The notes under the pieces: model-generated
What the model was told of the DNA's origin: nothing
What the model saw: only the letters and a program-made list of their open reading frames with translations
Database searches by the model: none
Position numbers and translations under genes: made by a program
Assembly: GCA_025358075.1 (NCBI GenBank)
Contig: JANYKU010000109.1
Coordinates: 1 to 39,847 of the forward strand
From: Ilumatobacteraceae bacterium
Lineage (GTDB): Bacteria > Actinomycetota > Acidimicrobiia > Acidimicrobiales > Ilumatobacteraceae
DNA length: 39,847 nt
Direction: 5' to 3'
In this document: piece after piece, positions 38,370-39,847 of the stretch
How the letters are laid out: every line of letters begins with the position of its first letter
How positions within the stretch are numbered: the first letter of the stretch is position 1

Positions 38370-39632
38370 CTCCGCCTTCGGCGCGGAGCGGGCGGACGGT
38401 GGAGGCAATCGAATGGCGAACGTCGTCGGTTGCGTCGACACCAGTTCGACGCGACCACCGTCGGCGCGCAGCAGGTTTCTGGCAAGGAGCAGACCGAGGC
38501 CATGGCTACGTTGATCGCCACCGGTGGCGTCCGAGCTCCGACCTGTCGCCTCCACCAGATGTCCCTCGTCGCGGATCGTGATCTCGACCGAGCCGGCACC
38601 ATCGGCGGAGACGCGCACCTCGACGTCGCCGCTGCCATGCAGCAGCGCGTTGTCGAGAAGGATCTCGATGCTCTGGGTCAATGCGCTCGGGGTGACGTCG
38701 GCCTCGACGACCTGTGGAGCAACCAGCGTCAACGCCCGGCCGACACGATGGAACTGTGCGGCGATGGCGTGGACATGACGGCCAACCAGCGCCGACAGAT
38801 CGGTGCGGGCCTGTGCCGCGATGCGTCCGGTGCGGGCCAGCGTGAGCAACTCGTTGATCCGATCATCGAGACCAGCGACCTGGATGAGGGCTTCAGCGGC
38901 TTCATGGCGGGCGACGGGATCGGTGCTGTCGGCAATCAGCTCGAGGCTGATGGCGATCGCCGTGAGCGGCGAACGCAATTGGTGGCTCGCGTTCGCACTG
39001 AACTGCCGCTCGGCGGTCATCAGCGCGGCGACGCGCTGACCGCTGTCCTCCAACGCCTCGGCGATCGCGTCGACCTCCACCAACCCGCTGCGGGGAGCGA
39101 CAACGCCGGCGTCGCCTGCCCCGATCTGAACCGCGGCGCGGGCAAGGCGGTCGAGTGGACGGCTGAGCTGACGGGCCTGAAACAGTGCCGCCGCGGTGGC
39201 GAGTGTGGCCACGGCGGCGGCGAGCGCGACGATCACGTTCCACGCGTGCCGCACACGGTGATCGACCGGGTCCCGATCGGCAGACACGGTCGCCGAGAGA
39301 TCACCCGGACCCTGGACCTCGACCGACATCACATGCTCGGCCAACACGGGTCCGGTTCTGGCAACGACCGCACCCGACGAATCCTTCAGCACGACTTCGG
39401 CTCCGGCTGGCGCCAATCGTTCGACGTCCGCCGTCGTCACCTCGCCCTGTTCGAGCAAGCGGTCGCTGAGCGAGATGGTCATCGTCTCGGCCTGCCCGGT
39501 GAGGCGCAGACGGGCATCGGTACGAACCTCGTTGGCGAACAAGATGCCACTGGTGACACCGGCGATCACGAGGATCGCCAAGACCAAGGCGAGGCCCGAT
39601 CGGATCATGCGACTGCGCAACCTCGTGGCCAT
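38199..39632 (-). CDS. Two-component sensor histidine kinase
   Basis: A 477-aa membrane kinase. TM1 is SGLALVLAILVIAGVTSGILF. An extracytoplasmic sensor region (about 35-125) leads to TM2 VIVALAAAVATLATAAALF. HAMP follows (QARQLSRPLDRLARAAVQIG), then HisKA with the phospho-His in FSANASHQLRSPLTA, and HATPase with N-box SIEILLDNALLHGSGDV and G-box SHGLGLLLARNLL. A QFSANASHQLRSPL kinase of this kind pairs with OmpR-type regulators; one begins divergently at 39673. The last ~57 codons run antisense to the permease gene's 3' end (38199-38369), probably because the original stop was lost. ATG 39632. Confidence 0.87.
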   Translation of the reverse strand: MATRLRSRMIRSGLALVLAILVIAGVTSGILFANEVRTDARLRLTGQAETMTISLSDRLLEQGEVTTADVERLAPAGAEVVLKDSSGAVVARTGPVLAEHVMSVEVQGPGDLSATVSADRDPVDHRVRHAWNVIVALAAAVATLATAAALFQARQLSRPLDRLARAAVQIGAGDAGVVAPRSGLVEVDAIAEALEDSGQRVAALMTAERQFSANASHQLRSPLTAIAISLELIADSTDPVARHEAAEALIQVAGLDDRINELLTLARTGRIAAQARTDLSALVGRHVHAIAAQFHRVGRALTLVAPQVVEADVTPSALTQSIEILLDNALLHGSGDVEVRVSADGAGSVEITIRDEGHLVEATGRSSDATGGDQRSHGLGLLLARNLLRADGGRVELVSTQPTTFAIRLPPPSARSAPKAESGPNFLSHEQGVGGGEHHDDSTDQGGDLPPRQHEALAQRKRAWQGLRGGVLDDQPR

Positions 39633-39672
39633 CGGCCTAGATTCGCGCGTCCAGCACAGGAAGGGTGAGCGG

Positions 39673-39847
39673 ATGTCAGCGCTGCTCCTCGTGGAAGATG
39701 ATGCAGCGATCGCCGGACACTGATGCGTGCGCTCGAAAAGGCCGGGCACTCGACCCGCTGGGTCAGCACCGGTGGCGATGCCGAGGTCGCCGTGTTCGAT
39801 TCCCAACCCGAGCTCGTCGTGCTCGATCTCGGCCTGCCCGACATCGA
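39673..39847 (+). pseudogene. Response regulator receiver domain, frameshifted and cut by window end
   Basis: ATG 39673, after Shine-Dalgarno AAGGGTGAG, starts SALLLVEDDAAIAG with the receiver acidic pair, then meets TGA at 39721. One base downstream the family sequence resumes as LMRALEKAGHSTRWVSTGGD, AEVAVFDSQPELVVLDLGLP and DI, carrying the phospho-acceptor Asp in VVLDLGLPD. A single missing base near 39717 explains it. This is an OmpR-type partner of the divergent kinase. It may be functional if the indel is a sequence error. The C-terminal part lies outside the window. Confidence 0.7.

Noticed and set aside
39000..39015. GAACTGCCGCTCGGCG, identical to the array left box, outside the element
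   Set aside because: It lies in the histidine kinase coding sequence and is the reverse of the codons for the conserved TAERQF motif. No other boxes surround it, so the match is coincidental.

Overview
The window looks like chromosome from a high-GC actinobacterium. The evidence is pervasive G/C at third codon positions, an F420-type LLM oxidoreductase, a bifunctional-type dCTP deaminase, a PIG-V-like mannosyltransferase, many Thr/Ser-rich lipoproteins, and a secreted protein remnant with the PTRLVDTR motif. An Acidimicrobiia (Ilumatobacter-like) host is my guess; no marker gene here proves it.

Layout. (1) 1-8220 is ordinary chromosome: MDR oxidoreductase, aldo/keto reductase, a small unknown protein, LLM oxidoreductase, NHL-repeat lipoprotein and mannosyltransferase, then a scarred stretch (decayed DedA gene, small HTH gene, secreted-protein remnant, two tandem palindromes), then dcd. 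(2) tRNA-Gly(CCC) at 8221-8294 is the attachment site of a 22.4-kb integrative element. Its last 42 bases recur exactly at 30606-30647. A tyrosine integrase follows the left copy, and integrase arm-type repeats (CGTGCCA) occur at both ends. (3) Inside the element, 9.7-24 kb is a run of small, mostly unknown genes (many lipoproteins, a CDF transporter, DoxX, NTF2-like, DinB, DUF1990 and PH-like proteins) on both strands. They are separated by about 18 copies of an imperfectly palindromic repeat of up to ~85 bp, always in the same orientation. The arrangement is strikingly like an integron cassette array, but the repeat is not a canonical attC and no IntI is recognisable. A second mobile element, made of two overlapping tyrosine recombinases with 15-bp terminal inverted repeats, has inserted into one of these repeats (13206-15610). 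The array ends at two tRNA-Ser genes. (4) 24.2-30.4 kb holds the element's mobility and maintenance functions: a 1089-aa MobF relaxase-helicase, an HTH protein, a possible transfer-origin region, two antitoxin-like genes whose toxins appear decayed, and an intact-looking MNT/HEPN pair. No type IV secretion genes are present, so the element is best read as mobilizable, not self-transmissible.

(5) 30.65-39.85 kb is chromosome again: an ABC-2 exporter pair with a 4-bp duplication at its start, a four-gene minus-strand operon (TasA/SipW-like secreted proteins, a SipW-type signal peptidase, an HTH protein), a paralogous HTH protein, a NEW3-domain membrane protein with a second ABC-2 exporter, and a divergent histidine kinase/response regulator pair cut by the window edge.

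Several genes inside and outside the element carry single frame changes (11.7, 19.55, 23.5, 30.86 and 39.7 kb). Either there is real decay, or the assembly contains indel errors; the sequence alone cannot decide.
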